NCBI GenBank assembly: GCA_019633425.1
Contig: WSUB01000282.1
Span: 1-34,876 of the forward strand
Source: Tulasnella sp. 424
Taxonomy: Eukaryota; Basidiomycota; Agaricomycetes; Cantharellales; Tulasnellaceae
Reading direction: 5' to 3'
Length of the DNA stretch: 34,876 bases
Under the pieces are notes generated by a model. The model did no database searches, was not told the DNA's origin, and worked only from the letters and a program-made list of their open reading frames with translations. Shown here piece after piece: positions 1 to 11,394 of the stretch. The translations under genes were made by a program, and so were the position numbers. How positions within the stretch are numbered: position 1 is the stretch's first letter; each line of letters begins with the position of its first letter.

Positions 1-716
1 GTTACAGTTGCCGTTACCGTGCTCGCAGCCGTTTGGTTCGACGCCAAGGTCGGCGGAAGTTGATACGATGACCAGCCTGACCTACAAAATCAGAGCGATG
101 CAGAATCTATGTAAGCAGTAGCACAGCGCCTTCTTCGAGGGAACCGGACTGACGTAAAAGTCTTGGTCCCCGTATACGCATCACCCGTTGTCAAAGTTAC
201 ATTCTGCAGAGTCAACCACCACCCACTCATGGGCGCATTGGTTACTCTCAGAGTGTGCTTGTCGTTTGAGATCCCAGAAATTGCACAGCCTATATTGTAA
301 CCTAGAGCACCGGAGTTGGCGCTGAACCATTGGGGCGTCCCATCGTCGAGTTGGCAGCTGTACACCCCGTGGTCCCAGTTCCCAAGGATCTTCACAGAAA
401 TTCCCGTCGCTGCATCAATAAAGGGGCCCAGCAGGTCATCTTTCATAGTATGCTCACCAGTGTAGAGCGAGCACACTCACCATTAAACGAATACTCCATA
501 TAACAGTCATTTCCCCTCGTGTCCATACGATATGATCCATCGTTTCCTAAAATCCACACTACACGCAGAAGGAAAAAGGAACAAGATTGGGTCCTTCTGG
601 ACTAATTTCGATCTCGGGGTCTGGATACACTCGTACTGACCTCCTAGAAGAGAAGTTGTTGGACATCTAAATATAACCTCGCTGTCATTGACCGGTACTA
701 TCGTGGGGGTGTTCAT
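1..716 (-). CDS. Partial membrane-anchored ectodomain protein (beta-sandwich-like, fungal)
   Basis: The gene continues beyond base 1. Exons by frame continuity are 641-716, 481-546, 154-409 and 81 down to the edge, with GT-AG introns of 94, 71 and 72 nt. The joined product has the layout of a large agaricomycete family: a short N-terminal segment with NDS, a DGSYR motif, an aromatic/Asn strand (EYSFNATGISV), a GNWDHGVYSCQLDDG strand, a loop, and an HTLRVTN strand. A Ser/Thr/Ala-rich stalk (NQTAASTVTATVT) then runs to the window edge, where a transmembrane helix normally follows. That helix is not in the window. Such proteins are thought to be single-pass surface proteins of unknown ligand. 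I see no clear signal peptide, and the Met at 716 is the best in-frame start, so the N-terminus is uncertain. Function is not established. Confidence 0.6.
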
Positions 717-1156
717 GGGTAGTGAGGTTGAAAAGCGTGTTGAGAGGAAGCTAGTGGTAAGTACATTTAAATTCCACGGAGCTGCGTTGAAAAGGCTGCC
801 AAGGCGTGGCTCTGCGGCGGTGCATGGCTCCCTCGATCGTAGGATCCCAACGGCCATCGCGGACCGCATTCAGAGCGGAATTCCCACACGCGATCAAATC
901 TTCACCGCATTATCTCTTCTTTAGCATTTAACAAGAGACGCGCAAGGACCTTTAAAGAAATCATTGCACAACTACTGTGGCTGTGGGTGTTCATTCGGCA
1001 TGAAAGCGGTAGCGGCATGCTTAAATACTCTCCGGCCCAACCCCTAAAACTTCGGAAATTAATCTTAATCGCCATTACTGCTCCTCTAACAGATATCTTA
1101 CAGCTACGAAAAATACGAAAGAAAAAAACAGAATACAGACGGGCAGCAACCCACAA
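717..1156. other. Intergenic spacer
   Basis: About 440 bases lie between two genes on the minus strand. The stretch should hold the promoter of the ectodomain gene and the 3' end of its neighbour. I see no convincing coding exon, RNA gene or repeat here. Confidence 0.5.
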
Positions 1157-2497
1157 TCAAGTCCGTTCCATTCGGCCCTTGGCCTTGGCCACCCGTTTCG
1201 CAGAAGCATGCAAAGGATCATAGTACTGCAATATGCTGATGTGATCCATGAGATACGGTTGGCGCAACAAAGGATGTCGATCCTCCTCCGCTTCTGCCGA
1301 GGTAAAGCGTGACACAATCGGAGGGTTGGCCGGACCGGAAGAATGGCGAGCATTGTACATTCGTGGGATAGCGGCAAGAGACGACAACGCCGCTGACGAG
1401 TGTGACATTGCAGACATTGTCCGCTCTCGAGGACGACCGTAGTCAACAGGACTTTTCCCTCCATCTCCAGAAGCCGAAAACGTGCTGACGGTTGCAGTAT
1501 TTGGGATCGGGAGCGTAGAAACGGAGCGCGCGGAAGATATTGAGAGGCGTCGGCCTCCATGGAGCGCACTCCCCATGATAGTGCTACCGGGCGGAGAACC
1601 AGGCGGAGGCGACTCGGAGATGGGCGTGGAGACGGAGGGCGTGGCTGTTAGATATGAGGGAGATGCAAGTGCAGAGCTGTGGCTCGTGGCTCGAATGAGA
1701 GGATGAGGGCGCTGTAAATGGAGGGGGATGGGGTGGTGATGGTGGTGGTGACCGTGATGATGCTGTCCTTGTGCAGCACTTGCACGTGCTGCGGAACCTT
1801 CAGCAGCCCTGTCTGGACCTGGGGAGCTTCGTGCTGAAACCCGGTTCATGACTTGAGGAACAACTAGTCGAGCGGTATCAGCCGGTGAAGGAGTCCGGAT
1901 AAACGGTTCTGCTGGGGGGAGAGGCTGCCTCGTCGCGGGAGGGGTCCTTGATTCCGTTGGCGACAGTGTTTCCCCTGCTTGAGTCACGATTCCTCGTCTC
2001 GGAGATGCTGCTTCATGATTTGGAGTGGCTGCACCGCTTTCGCTTGATACCCATGCATCGGAATCGTCTTCGTCATCCTTTGTGGCGGTGACAGCTGGCG
2101 ATACAATAGCAACATGGCGACCAGCAGCTGCTGGCTTCTTCAAAGTTGGTACGACTTCCTTAGATGATGAGCGGTTGGTAATTAAAGCTGGGCGTGGTGC
2201 CTAAAAACAATCGAAGATCCAGAGGGCCATTCATTGTGAACCTGCCTGTTCGGGGAAAAGTCCAGATCCCGAACAACGGACCTGAGATGCTTCTACACCT
2301 TTCCTCCTCGCATTACTTGGGCCTGTATCCTGCCGCTCGCTTGTTTCTCGTCGGACGTTTTCGCGGGATGTGGTTCGGTCGATGACAGTTAAGCCACCGA
2401 CTGTAGCTTGCCTAACAGAGGTATGTGATCCAGTTCGACTGTGGGGTCGTCTTTGAGATCTGTTGCTTGATGAGCGACGTTGGTCCGCAGCTGGCAT
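1157..2497 (-). CDS. Disordered Ser/Pro/His-rich protein of unknown function
   Basis: There are two exons, 2282-2497 and 1157-2200, joined by an 81-nt GT-AG intron in phase 0, giving 419 residues. The protein is low-complexity almost throughout. It starts with an Arg/Ser/Gln-rich segment (residues 1-75), followed by acidic and Ser/Pro-rich stretches with many SP/TP sites, and a natural polyhistidine run near residues 219-228 (HHHGHHHHHH). Only the last 45 or so residues look ordered, with the motif RQPYLMDHISILQYYDPLHA followed by a basic end. That C-terminal motif is the likeliest conserved element, but I do not recognise the family. The many SP/TP sites suggest phosphorylation. The gene is divergent from the valyl-tRNA synthetase gene, with about 600 bases between starts. 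Confidence 0.62.
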
Positions 2498-3095
2498 CGT
2501 GGTTCACTCCAGCACAAATTGTCGAAGGTTATCGCAAGGGTTGAGGTGATGGTGGAGTGATGCAAGTGGGCATTTCAATGGAAGAGTCCATTCTGCAATC
2601 CATCAACGTTCTCACCGTGCGGCGGCAACGGACCGTGCCTCTTCTGACCATTGCCATGGGTCCAACCAGTTATCGAACAGACTCCCTCCGGATCCTCCGC
2701 TCCTAGAGAGTTATTGGAAATGATAAGGCAAACCAAAGCCTTAGCGCTGCTCTTTGCAAACTGCCTTCTTCCTGAGATGGAACGATCTTACGCGCGCTGC
2801 ATGCCCGATAGCCTTGCCCGTATCAGCTGTTTTGCCTTTACGTCCAGATATACATGCAACCGACTTAGCCGGTCTGACTCTCTGAGTTGCACAGGTACAT
2901 ATGTGAATCACAATTGCCAAGTGGTAGATTAATACGTAACATTCCAGTCCCATATGTAGATGGTGGTAGTAGCGCCTCGGGGATAAGGACGGCTTTACGA
3001 GAGACACCGCTGAGTTCCGAAAATTCTGCACCGTTAGACTCTTCTTAAAGTGACTCCTTGTCGATCGAGCTGTAGATAAGGATCACGGTGACTTG
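2498..3095. other. Divergent intergenic promoter region
   Basis: About 600 bases separate the divergent starts of the disordered-protein gene (-) and the valyl-tRNA synthetase gene (+). Open frames here lack splice support and family resemblance. It most likely holds both promoters. I see no clear named element. Confidence 0.5.
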
Positions 3096-6000
3096 ATGAG
3101 ATCATGGCTGATCCCCTTGACTCGCGCGCATCGCCCTTCACTCTATAATATATCCCGTACTCCTTCCATCCTCCTCCTCCAACACCGTCGCAACATGGCA
3201 GATTCAGCACCTCAAATCCCAAAACCAGCAGACGCTACGCTGACAAAAACAGCAGGTGCATATCACTCTCTGACGTAGCAAGTTTTCGTGACTGACTTTT
3301 CAAAATGGACGGTAGCTAAAAAGGCAGACAAGAATGCCGAAAAGGCCGCCAAATTCGCTGCAAAGCAGGCTGCCAAAGCAGCTGCAGCTCAGGCTCCCCC
3401 ACCCGCCGCCGCCGCCGGGTCATCTGGAAAGAAGAAAAAGGCAGATGCAGAAGTAAAGCCAGAGGCCACGCCGTATGTCAACAAAACCCCAAAGGGGGAA
3501 AAGAAAGGTCGGTCATTTTCTCCTACCCATATTGAACGCTTGCTAAACGCGCGTCGTTCACCTTCCTTCGTTTCCTACATCGCGCCACTCTTCAATGCTT
3601 GTACTTTGCCCATTCGACAGACATGGACCAGGCCATGGCGGCTGGTTATGACCCCATTGCCGTCGAGTCAGCGTGGTATGATTGGTGGCACGAGCAAGGA
3701 TACTTCAAGCCCACTTTCACTGAAGACGGAAAGGTCAAGCCAGCAGGACTCTTCGTTCTACCCTGTCCACCCCCAAATGTTACAGGGAGCCTGCATATCG
3801 GACATGCGCTGACGGTGGCAATTCAAGACACACTCGTGAGATGGTACGGAACATGCTCGGAAACCCTCCACCAGTAAAAACATAATCCTGATGGAAAGAG
3901 CTCTGAACTAGGAATCGCATGTTGGGGAAAACGACCCTCTTCCTTCCAGGCTTCGACCATGCCGGTATCGCCACTCAGTCTGTCGTCGAGAAACGGTTAT
4001 ACAAGCTCGAGGGAAAGTCAAGATACGATCTTGGGCGGACTGCATTCCTCGAGAAGGTTATGGATTGGAAAGAGGAGTGAATATGCCACGCCATCTGGTC
4101 TCTTGAGCCGACGCTGATCTCGTCTTGCTAGTTACCAACAACGCATCACGAATCAACTTCAACGGCTCGGAGGAAGCTACGATTGGAGTCGTGTGGCATT
4201 CACGATGAACGACGTGCGTTGAAGGCTTCCCAACATATTGGGGTAAGACTGATCAATGCTCGCACTATTTAGGCCCTCTCAAAAGCCGTCGTCGAAACAT
4301 TCTGCCGTTTGCACGAAGATGGCACCATCTATCGAGCCAACCGCTTGGTGAATTGGTGTCACAAGCTGAACACAGCTATTTCCAACCTCGAAGTAGGTTT
4401 CTACCTTGACATTACTTATGAGCAAGTCGCTAAGGCCATGCCGGTGTTGCAGGTCGATCAAAAAGAACTCACTGGTCGAACTTTGATCTCGGTTCCTGGG
4501 TATGACCCGAAAGAGAAGTTCGAGTTCGGCGTAATTACGAGCTTCGCGTATCCCATTGAGGGATCCGGTAAAGTCATTCACCTCCACTTGCACATCCCTG
4601 CTGCTAACAAATGATTATCACTCCTTCAGACGAAAAAATCATCGTTGCCACCACCCGTCCTGAAACCATGCTTGGAGATACCGCCGTTGCCATTCACCCA
4701 GACGACCCTCGGTACACCCACTTGCACGGCAAATTCGCCAAACATCCCTTCATTCCAGACCGCAAAATCCCCATCGTCTGCGACTCCGTCGTGGTAGACA
4801 TGAGCTTCGGTACTGGTGCGGTCAAAATCACCCCGGCTCATGACCCCAACGATTATGCCTGCGGTGTAAGGAATGGATTGGAGTTTATCAATATCTTAAA
4901 CGACGACGGGACGTTGAATGAGAATGCTGGGGAGAAGTTCAAGGTCCGTAGCTTCCTGTTTGCATGGTCTCGCTTGGAGTAACTAAGCAGGGCTTGGGTT
5001 TTCTCATTCCTAGGGCATGAAACGTTTCCACGCTCGTGGGGCTGTCGTAGATGCTCTAAAGGAGCTGGGATTGTACATCGAAGCAAAGGACAATCCTATG
5101 AGCATCCCCATTTGCAGGTGAGGGTTTCAGGCATTTCCTTGCAAGGCTTTACAATAACTCCAGGGCGACTGCTCGTCTAGCAAATCTGGAGACGTTATCG
5201 AACCACTCATGAAGCCTCAATGGTGGGTCAAGTGTCAAGACATGGCCGACGCCGCTATTGCCGTGAGCACCCCCTCCGACTATTTTTTCTTGACATCCAA
5301 TTAACGACCCATCTCACACTGATCAGCGAACCAAAGCCGGAGAATTGGTTATCACTCCTAAACAGTCCGAAGCGCAATGGTACCGCTGGCTTGAAGGCAT
5401 TCAGGACTGGTGCATCTCTCGACAGCTTTGGTGGGGACACAGGTGCCCGGTATATTTCGTTGATGTGGAGGGAGTGGACCAGGACGTATGCAAACTGTCC
5501 ATCCTCGTTACGGATTGGTTTGGCAGTGGCGCTAACTGCTTATCGCGGGTTGTTTATCTAGAATGCGGACGGAGCCAACTGGGTCGCCGGTCGAACTTAT
5601 GAAGAGGCTCTCGAGAAGGCCAAGAAACTCGACATTGTGCAGGGGAAGAAATTTGCTTTGCAACAAGATGAGGACGTCTTGGATACGTGGTTCTCTTCCG
5701 GTCTCTGGCCATTCTCCACTGTTGGTTGGCCCGACAAGGTATGTTTGATGTCGCTTTCGCTTGACTACATCGCTGATTACTCGTCTGCTCCAGACTCAAG
5801 ACTTCAGTACTTTCTATCCCGCTACGATTCTTGAAACCGGATGGGATATCCTCTTCTTCTGGGTTGCTCGCATGGTCATGCTTGGCGTCAAGCTCACCGA
5901 CAAAGTGCCGTTCAACGAAGTCCTCTGCCACGCCCTCGTCCGAGATGCGCACGGCCGGAAGATGAGCAAGTCTCTTGGCAACGTCATTGACCCCATCGAT

Positions 6001-7586
6001 GTAATCGAGGGAACCTCCCTCGACTCTCTGCACGCGAAACTGCTCGAGGGCAACTTGGACGAGAAGGAAGTCTTGAAGGCTAAGCAGGGCCAGAAGAAGG
6101 ACTTCCCTAAAGGCATCCCGCAGTGTGGAAGCGATGCGCTCAGGTTCGCTCTTTGCGCCTATACCGTCGGAGGTAAGTTTGCGACATGGCTTGGCCACGC
6201 CGAAGTTGGTCTTGACGCGAAATGCATCATCATAGGTCGCGACATCAACCTCGAGATTCTTCGCGTGGAAGGATACCGCAAGTTCTGTAACAAGATTTGG
6301 AACGCAACGAAGTTCGCTATGCTTAAACTGGGTGACAACTTTACTCCTGCGGCGTCTGCCAAGGTTAGTGATCCAAGAAGCTTCAGAGTCAGCGAACGCT
6401 AACCACTAGTATTAGCCAACCGGATCCGAGACGCTAGTCGAGAAATGGATCTTGCACAAGCTCAATATCGCAGCTATTGAGACCAACAAGCAGCTCACGG
6501 AAAGAAACTTCATGGCTGCGACAACTGCTGTTTACAACTTCTGGTTATATGAGCTATGTGACGTTTACATCGTTCGTCGATCCAACCACTTGTTAGCAGC
6601 ACATTTCGTCTAACGTTTTGGCCTTGCCTTATAGGAAGCCATGAAGCCCATGACCGACGAAGGAGCATCCGACGCCATGCGCCTCTCGGCTCAGAACACT
6701 CTGTACACCTGTCTCGACGGTGGCCTGAGGCTCCTTCATCCTTTCATGCCGTTCGTAACGGAAGAGCTCTGGCAACGACTACCACGAAGACCAGAGGACA
6801 AGTGTCCCTCAATTATGCTGGCGGATTATCCTACTGAGGTCCGTGAGCCTGAGGTCTAGCTAGTTCCGGCTTTACTCACGCAACCGCTCCAGGACTCGAC
6901 CATTGACTTCCCTGACGCGGAGAAGGATTTCGACCTTGTTTTCTCTCTCATCAGAACCACTCGTTCAATTGCTGCACAGTACAACTTGCAATCAAATCTT
7001 CAGGGTCAGTCCCCGTTCGGATGGGCGTTCGGCGGGATAAGACGCTAACTGAAGGACTATAGCTCACATTCTCGCCACAAATCCTGCCCTGGCACCTCTC
7101 CTCTCATCGCAAGTGCCCACCATCGTCTCATTGACCAAGGGATGCAAATCTGCCGACGTTGTGACGGAAGCAAGCGCTATTCCTCTTGGTTGTGGTTCCG
7201 CCGTTGTCAACGCCGACTGCAGCGTCCACGTCCTCGTTAAGGTCAGCAGCTCACCACGTTACCGTTGATCACTCGGAGCTCCAAAGCTGATGGTGATGTA
7301 ACACAGGGTCTCGTTGACTTGGATGACGAGATTAACAAAATCGCGAAGAAGCTCGATGTTGTCAAGTTGAGCGTTGACAAGCTCCAGAAGACCATGGGTC
7401 AGTCGAACTACGAGGAAGTCATCCCAGAGAACGTCCGAGATGCGAATGCAGAGAAGGTTTGTTGTCGTTTAACTTGCTCCAGAGAAATAGAGGGACTAAC
7501 CTGCTTCCCCTGCTCAGCTCCGTACCCTCGAGACTGAGATTACCACATTGACTCAATCTCAAGAGATGTTCGCGAAGCTTAAGTAA
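3096..7586 (+). CDS. VAS1: Valyl-tRNA synthetase, cytosolic with alternative mitochondrial start
   Basis: The enzyme charges tRNA-Val with valine. Twenty exons: 3195-3255 (or from 3096), 3316-3507, 3621-3843, 3912-4076, 4132-4213, 4273-4392, 4453-4567, 4630-4943, 5014-5117, 5181-5262, 5327-5485, 5562-5738, 5794-6172, 6236-6363, 6416-6571, 6635-6838, 6893-7004, 7063-7241, 7307-7456, 7518-7586. All introns are GT-AG and phases agree throughout. From Met 3195 the protein has 1056 residues; from Met 3096, 1089. In order it shows a Lys/Ala-rich N-terminal extension, the class I HIGH signature (about 143-146, in GSLHIGHAL), the CP1 editing domain ([13 protein letters not shown]), KMSKS (about 654-658), the anticodon-binding helical domain (NKIWNATKF onward), and a C-terminal coiled coil ([16 protein letters not shown]). 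Length and motifs are normal for fungal ValRS. As in yeast VAS1, one gene could serve both cytosol and mitochondria. Confidence 0.95.
3104..3148 (+). other. Short uORF between the two ValRS start codons
   Basis: An ATG at 3104 (context ATC-ATG-G) opens a 14-codon frame, out of frame with ValRS, ending in TAA at 3146-3148. It lies between the presequence ATG (3096) and the cytosolic ATG (3195). On a long transcript it could lower initiation at 3195. A shorter transcript would avoid it. Function is inferred only. Confidence 0.35.
3144..3153 (+). promoter_or_regulatory. TATA-like element upstream of the cytosolic ValRS start
   Basis: The string TATAATATAT lies 42-51 bases before the ATG at 3195 and inside the putative presequence codons. 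It could drive a short transcript that begins after the first ATG and encodes only the cytosolic form. Position and sequence are seen; the role is inferred. Confidence 0.3.
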
Positions 7587-8116
7587 ATACCGCTATCACC
7601 CCCACTTTCACTACGTTCTGTACCTATCGAATATCTAGACGAACTAATATTGCATCATAATAAAGTGTCGGGGCGTAGAGTGTCGGTCTTGTTCAGTCCC
7701 TGTCAGTTTGGCAAGAAACCCCACTAGACAGGACCTTTTGAGGCAAGTGTTTGATGCGGGCCTTGCCTTGATCATCGCGTATCGGACTTGTTCGCCAAAA
7801 GTCGCCTGCCACGGAACGTTCGTTGTTTACGAACAGTCCTCCGACCCAGTGGAGTCTTCTAAGGCGGGCGAGGGTTTTTTCGTTGACATGAGACCGCGAA
7901 CAAATGGGCTGTGTCACTAGCAATAAAATCCGATCAGGTCCGTCGGCTCGCGATAGTTAAGTCACTCCATCAACTTGCGTTAAGCGAGTGCCATGCCGAA
8001 TCAATACACCAATCTCCGGCGCAACGGCCTTTCTCTCCGATCTCACCATTAATGCGACCGAGGGATATGGTAATGTATTATAACGACGCTACTTTTGTCT
8101 AGAGATACCAAGCGAC
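7587..8116. other. Intergenic region between convergent 3' ends
   Basis: This stretch lies between the stops of the valyl-tRNA synthetase gene (+) and SEC13 (-), so it should hold two 3' untranslated regions. The open frames inside show no family resemblance and no splicing logic. I see no RNA gene. Confidence 0.5.
7659..7664 (+). terminator. Putative poly(A) signal of the ValRS gene
   Basis: A canonical AATAAA hexamer occurs 73 bases after the ValRS stop codon, in a locally AT-rich stretch. The position suits a polyadenylation signal. Fungal signals are loose, so this is a suggestion. Confidence 0.4.
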
Positions 8117-9491
8117 TTAACTGGTCATCTCGCTAACACACTCCCATCCGCCTTTCAAGTTTTCTTTCCACAGAGTCACTTTCCCATCTCCACAACTCAC
8201 AGCCAAAATATTACCTGCGAGACTCCAGCTCGCTCTCCAAACCACGTCAGGGAAGAACTTGTTACCTTCCCCGCTTCCTCCTTCCAGCGTAGTCTTTTCC
8301 CAACGAGCTCCAGGCGAATCCTTAGTCCACACACAGACGGTCTTGTCTTGCGAAGCTGTCGCAATGTACGAGCGTGGAAGCCCGATATTGGGAGCCCAGG
8401 CGACGTCGCGAACCCAGTCAGAGTGCCCGTCGAGAGTCTCCTCAAGTTGCCACGCAGAGGAACCGGAGGGCGAAGATGGCTTGTGAACCCAAATCTTGAC
8501 TTTATTGTCACATCCTGCTGAGACAAATCGCTTGACGCTCGGTGGGGAGGCGGGTTGTTGCTGATTGGCAGCTGGGGCAGAAGATGCGTTTGGCGTTGCA
8601 GTGGTTGAAGGGTTAATTAATGAACCGGGAAGAGTAGCTGGTGCCCAGGAAACCGCAGTACAGCCTCCAACATGGCCGTCGAACTGTTCAACATTCCATT
8701 TGCCGTCATCTGATGGTTGAGAGCTTGTCAGCCGATTAAACGACTGAAGAAGGTTAAAGTAGAACTCACTTTCGAAGGTCAGGACAGAAATCTTCCCATC
8801 CGAGGATCCACATGCGACGATGGCTCCAAGTTCATGCGGTGCCCAGGAAACCGAATTCACTGCGTGTCAAGGGCAATCCCATCAACTGCTGCACCTAGCT
8901 CCCAAACACCAAACACCCACCTGACGCGCTATGAGCAGCATACTCCTTAATCTTCGTCCAGCTCCCCGCTGCAGCCCCAGATGGAGGAGCCTGTTCCTTC
9001 CATATAAACACTTTGCCGTCGTACGAGCACGAAGCTAAGATGTTTCCGTACTTCGGGTGACCCCAGGCCACTTGCCACACGGGTCCACTATGCCTATGGC
9101 CCAGCGCAATCATGTCAGCCTCGACCAGAAGAAAGTAGTATCATGTACTGCTAGCCTACCCTCGCAAAGTGACACCAGCACCTTTCTTCTCCCCATCAAT
9201 GACGTCGAAAATCTTGATGGTTCTGTCTGAGGAACACGTTGCTAATCGTTTGCCATAGTAGTCTAGTTGGGCATCATGCTGGTGAGGATAAAACAGGGGT
9301 CAAGGTCAAGTCTTGAGCAAGTTAATGAGTGAAAGGATGGTGGTAACGCACGATCATGTCTTCATGAGCAGTCTCGACGGGCGTTGACTGAGGTGCTGTT
9401 AACGTCGCTGCCTATGAATCGGGTTCACAACAGATGGAAGGTTTTGTCAATCTTTAATGAGCCACATCGTAAGTTCGCCGAGATTTACCAT
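8117..9491 (-). CDS. SEC13: SEC13, COPII outer coat and nuclear pore WD40 protein
   Basis: Six coding exons on the minus strand: 9489-9491, 9352-9411, 9160-9278, 8921-9093, 8770-8859, 8117-8709, all GT-AG and in phase, giving 345 residues. The protein forms a six-bladed WD40 propeller that pairs with SEC31 in the COPII cage and with the Nup84/Nup107 complex. Diagnostic text includes [106 protein letters not shown] and [12 protein letters not shown] Ser/Ala/Pro/Gln-rich loop of roughly 35 residues interrupts the middle blades (around [16 protein letters not shown]) and explains the extra length over the yeast protein (297). The first coding exon is just the ATG; the donor GTAAAT follows directly. 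The last exon holds over half the protein. Confidence 0.93.
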
Positions 9492-10004
9492 TTCGGTTGA
9501 ATGACGATATTACGCAGCGAAAGGACGTGGAGATTTCGTTGTAGACTGTCAAGCCAACGCGGACCATAGATTATTCCCACAGTCTTGATTTGTCAGTAAA
9601 AGGGCTCATCCTCAGCGTGATTGAGGACCCAGAGCGACTCATTGTATCCGATTTTGTTATCAAAGCGCCCTCGCAAGATTTTTTCTTTGATTCGCAGCTG
9701 GAGGACTGAGATTCCAGCGTTTTGAAATTTGCCACGGATCACAGTCGCTGCCTTCCTGTTGCCGCTAAGGCGCTTGTCTTTGCTGAATGAAAGCCTAAGG
9801 TTATTTCACCCTCGAAATTCACGCATGAAGTACCAGGATTTCCTGACACTTCCCGATAGATATTATGGCGCGCTGTTGATCGTTAGGCACCTGTCAGGGA
9901 TTACTACACATAAATGGGGCTCTTTTTGTGGACGATCCTAGACGTAACACGAACAGGCCACAAATTTGAAACCGTTTCCTCGTACGTTTGGAAGTGGGAA
10001 CATT
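9492..10004. other. Intergenic region
   Basis: About 510 bases between the SEC13 start and the stop of the first lectin gene, both on the minus strand. It should contain the SEC13 promoter. I see no coding exon, repeat or RNA gene. Confidence 0.5.
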
Positions 10005-11286
10005 TCAATAGTACACCTTTGTTGGTTGGAATCCCTCTAAGTCAAGCCCACGAGCTGTATACTCCCTTCCAGTTCGGGCGTCCAGGAACACGACGGTGCA
10101 CAGATCTTGGGTCAAGTACCAATTATAAACTCGTGTATCTTGCTCTCCCGCCACATTGCCTTCCACGATCCCGATGAGAACAGCTACGCCCTGAAAAGCA
10201 GCTTGTTTATGTGATCGATCCAGGGGGTGGGTCAGTTTCACCTACTGGGACTCGGATGCGTTGCCCGCCCTTGGTGGCAATTGCTTCTTGGGTTTTCTCC
10301 GCAAAGTTCATGTGTTGGTCGTATCCACGTTGTGCCAGTCCTTGACCAAGTAACCCAGCCTCCAAGAATATCTGAGTGCGGAAGCCATCTAGGAGGGTAA
10401 CATATCTGGGAAGAAGAGCATTCAATAAACTCGCGCATCATGACAGAGTCGACGACAGACTCAATTGGTTTGCCTGGGGGTCCAACGTTAATGCGCTGTA
10501 TGCCTTCTCCATTAGGGCGGAATGGAGGGGTGTTGCAAAGGATGTTGACTATTTCAGCGGGAGTCTTGCTCCGTCGCTCCAAATGCCACAGTTGTTCTTC
10601 CTTGGCTTGATTATAGTCCCACCCTTGGACTGCTGCGCGGTTGGCGCTGGAGCTAAGATAACTGGTCAGGATAGAGATATCACGTGGATTATTCGTGCTT
10701 GATTTACCCGCTGGCGATCTCAAGGACAGTTCTGCTCTTGGAGTTCTGCAAGCTTGAGATCGGCCTGTTGTTTAGCAACCCAGTTGAGCAGCTTTGTGAA
10801 TAACAACTCACATGTACCAACCGCCGTTCTGTTCCTTCAAGAGCCATTCTTGGCTGGTCCGCACCCTGTCGTTCTTCAAGTCACGAGGAGAGCACGATGC
10901 TTGTAAACCGTTACTGTTGGATCTAAAATGAATTCGCTCTCAGTTGAATATGAAAAGGCTCAACGACGACCACGTTTCGACGTCGCCACCTACCCTTGGG
11001 CTAACTCTAACATCTTCCCATTTCCGATGTTTTGAATCGTGAAGGTCTGGCCTTGGCCGTCTTGTCTGATTAACCAGTGTTGGTGATCGTAGAGCCCCGG
11101 TTTAATAAGTCCAAGCGACCATCCAACGGCCTTGCTACCTAGATTATCCTTCCCCGTCGTGCGTCATGAGTTCGGAACATCCCGACGCGTAACATGAAAG
11201 AAAAAGGATACCGGGAGATCAATCATCGTTCCGCTTGCTTTGTTGATAATATAGTATACTCCTTCTAACGTATTGTAGCCAGACAT
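10005..11286 (-). CDS. MOA-like beta-trefoil agglutinin, copy A
   Basis: Seven exons: 11212-11286, 10994-11130, 10812-10922, 10708-10752, 10461-10652, 10246-10405, 10005-10190, giving 301 residues, close to the 293 of Marasmius oreades agglutinin (MOA). Residues 1 to about 153 form a ricin-B type beta-trefoil with three repeats: a GVYYIINKASG start, WSLGLIKPGLYDHQHWLI, NGLQASCS, QEWLLKEQNGGWYM, and a final QW-like QLWHLERR. Residues 155-301 match the MOA C-terminal dimerisation/protease-type domain (YVTLLDGFRTQ, GVAVLIGIVEG, VYNWYL, FLDARTGREY). There is no signal peptide, as in other cytoplasmic fungal defence lectins. Exon 6 has no Cys and exon 7 no His, so the MOA protease Cys and His, expected there by distance from the C-terminus, appear absent. 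A close tandem paralogue lies upstream. Two acceptors end in AAG, not CAG/TAG. MOA itself binds glycans and is toxic to nematodes; the role here is inferred. Confidence 0.78.
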
Positions 11287-11394
11287 GGTTGGGTGGTGGT
11301 GAAGGACAAGGGGCCCTTCGGAAAGCGGAGTTCGGAGTTAACGGAACTACAAACCTCTAACGGGATACGCATTCGCGTAGACCCCATAATTATA

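Noticed and set aside
688..924. Plus-strand open frame near the first gene
   Set aside because: It overlaps the spliced minus-strand ectodomain exons, which are supported by phase and family pattern.
2651..2932. Plus-strand open frame upstream of ValRS
   Set aside because: No similarity, no consistent splicing; it lies in the divergent promoter region.
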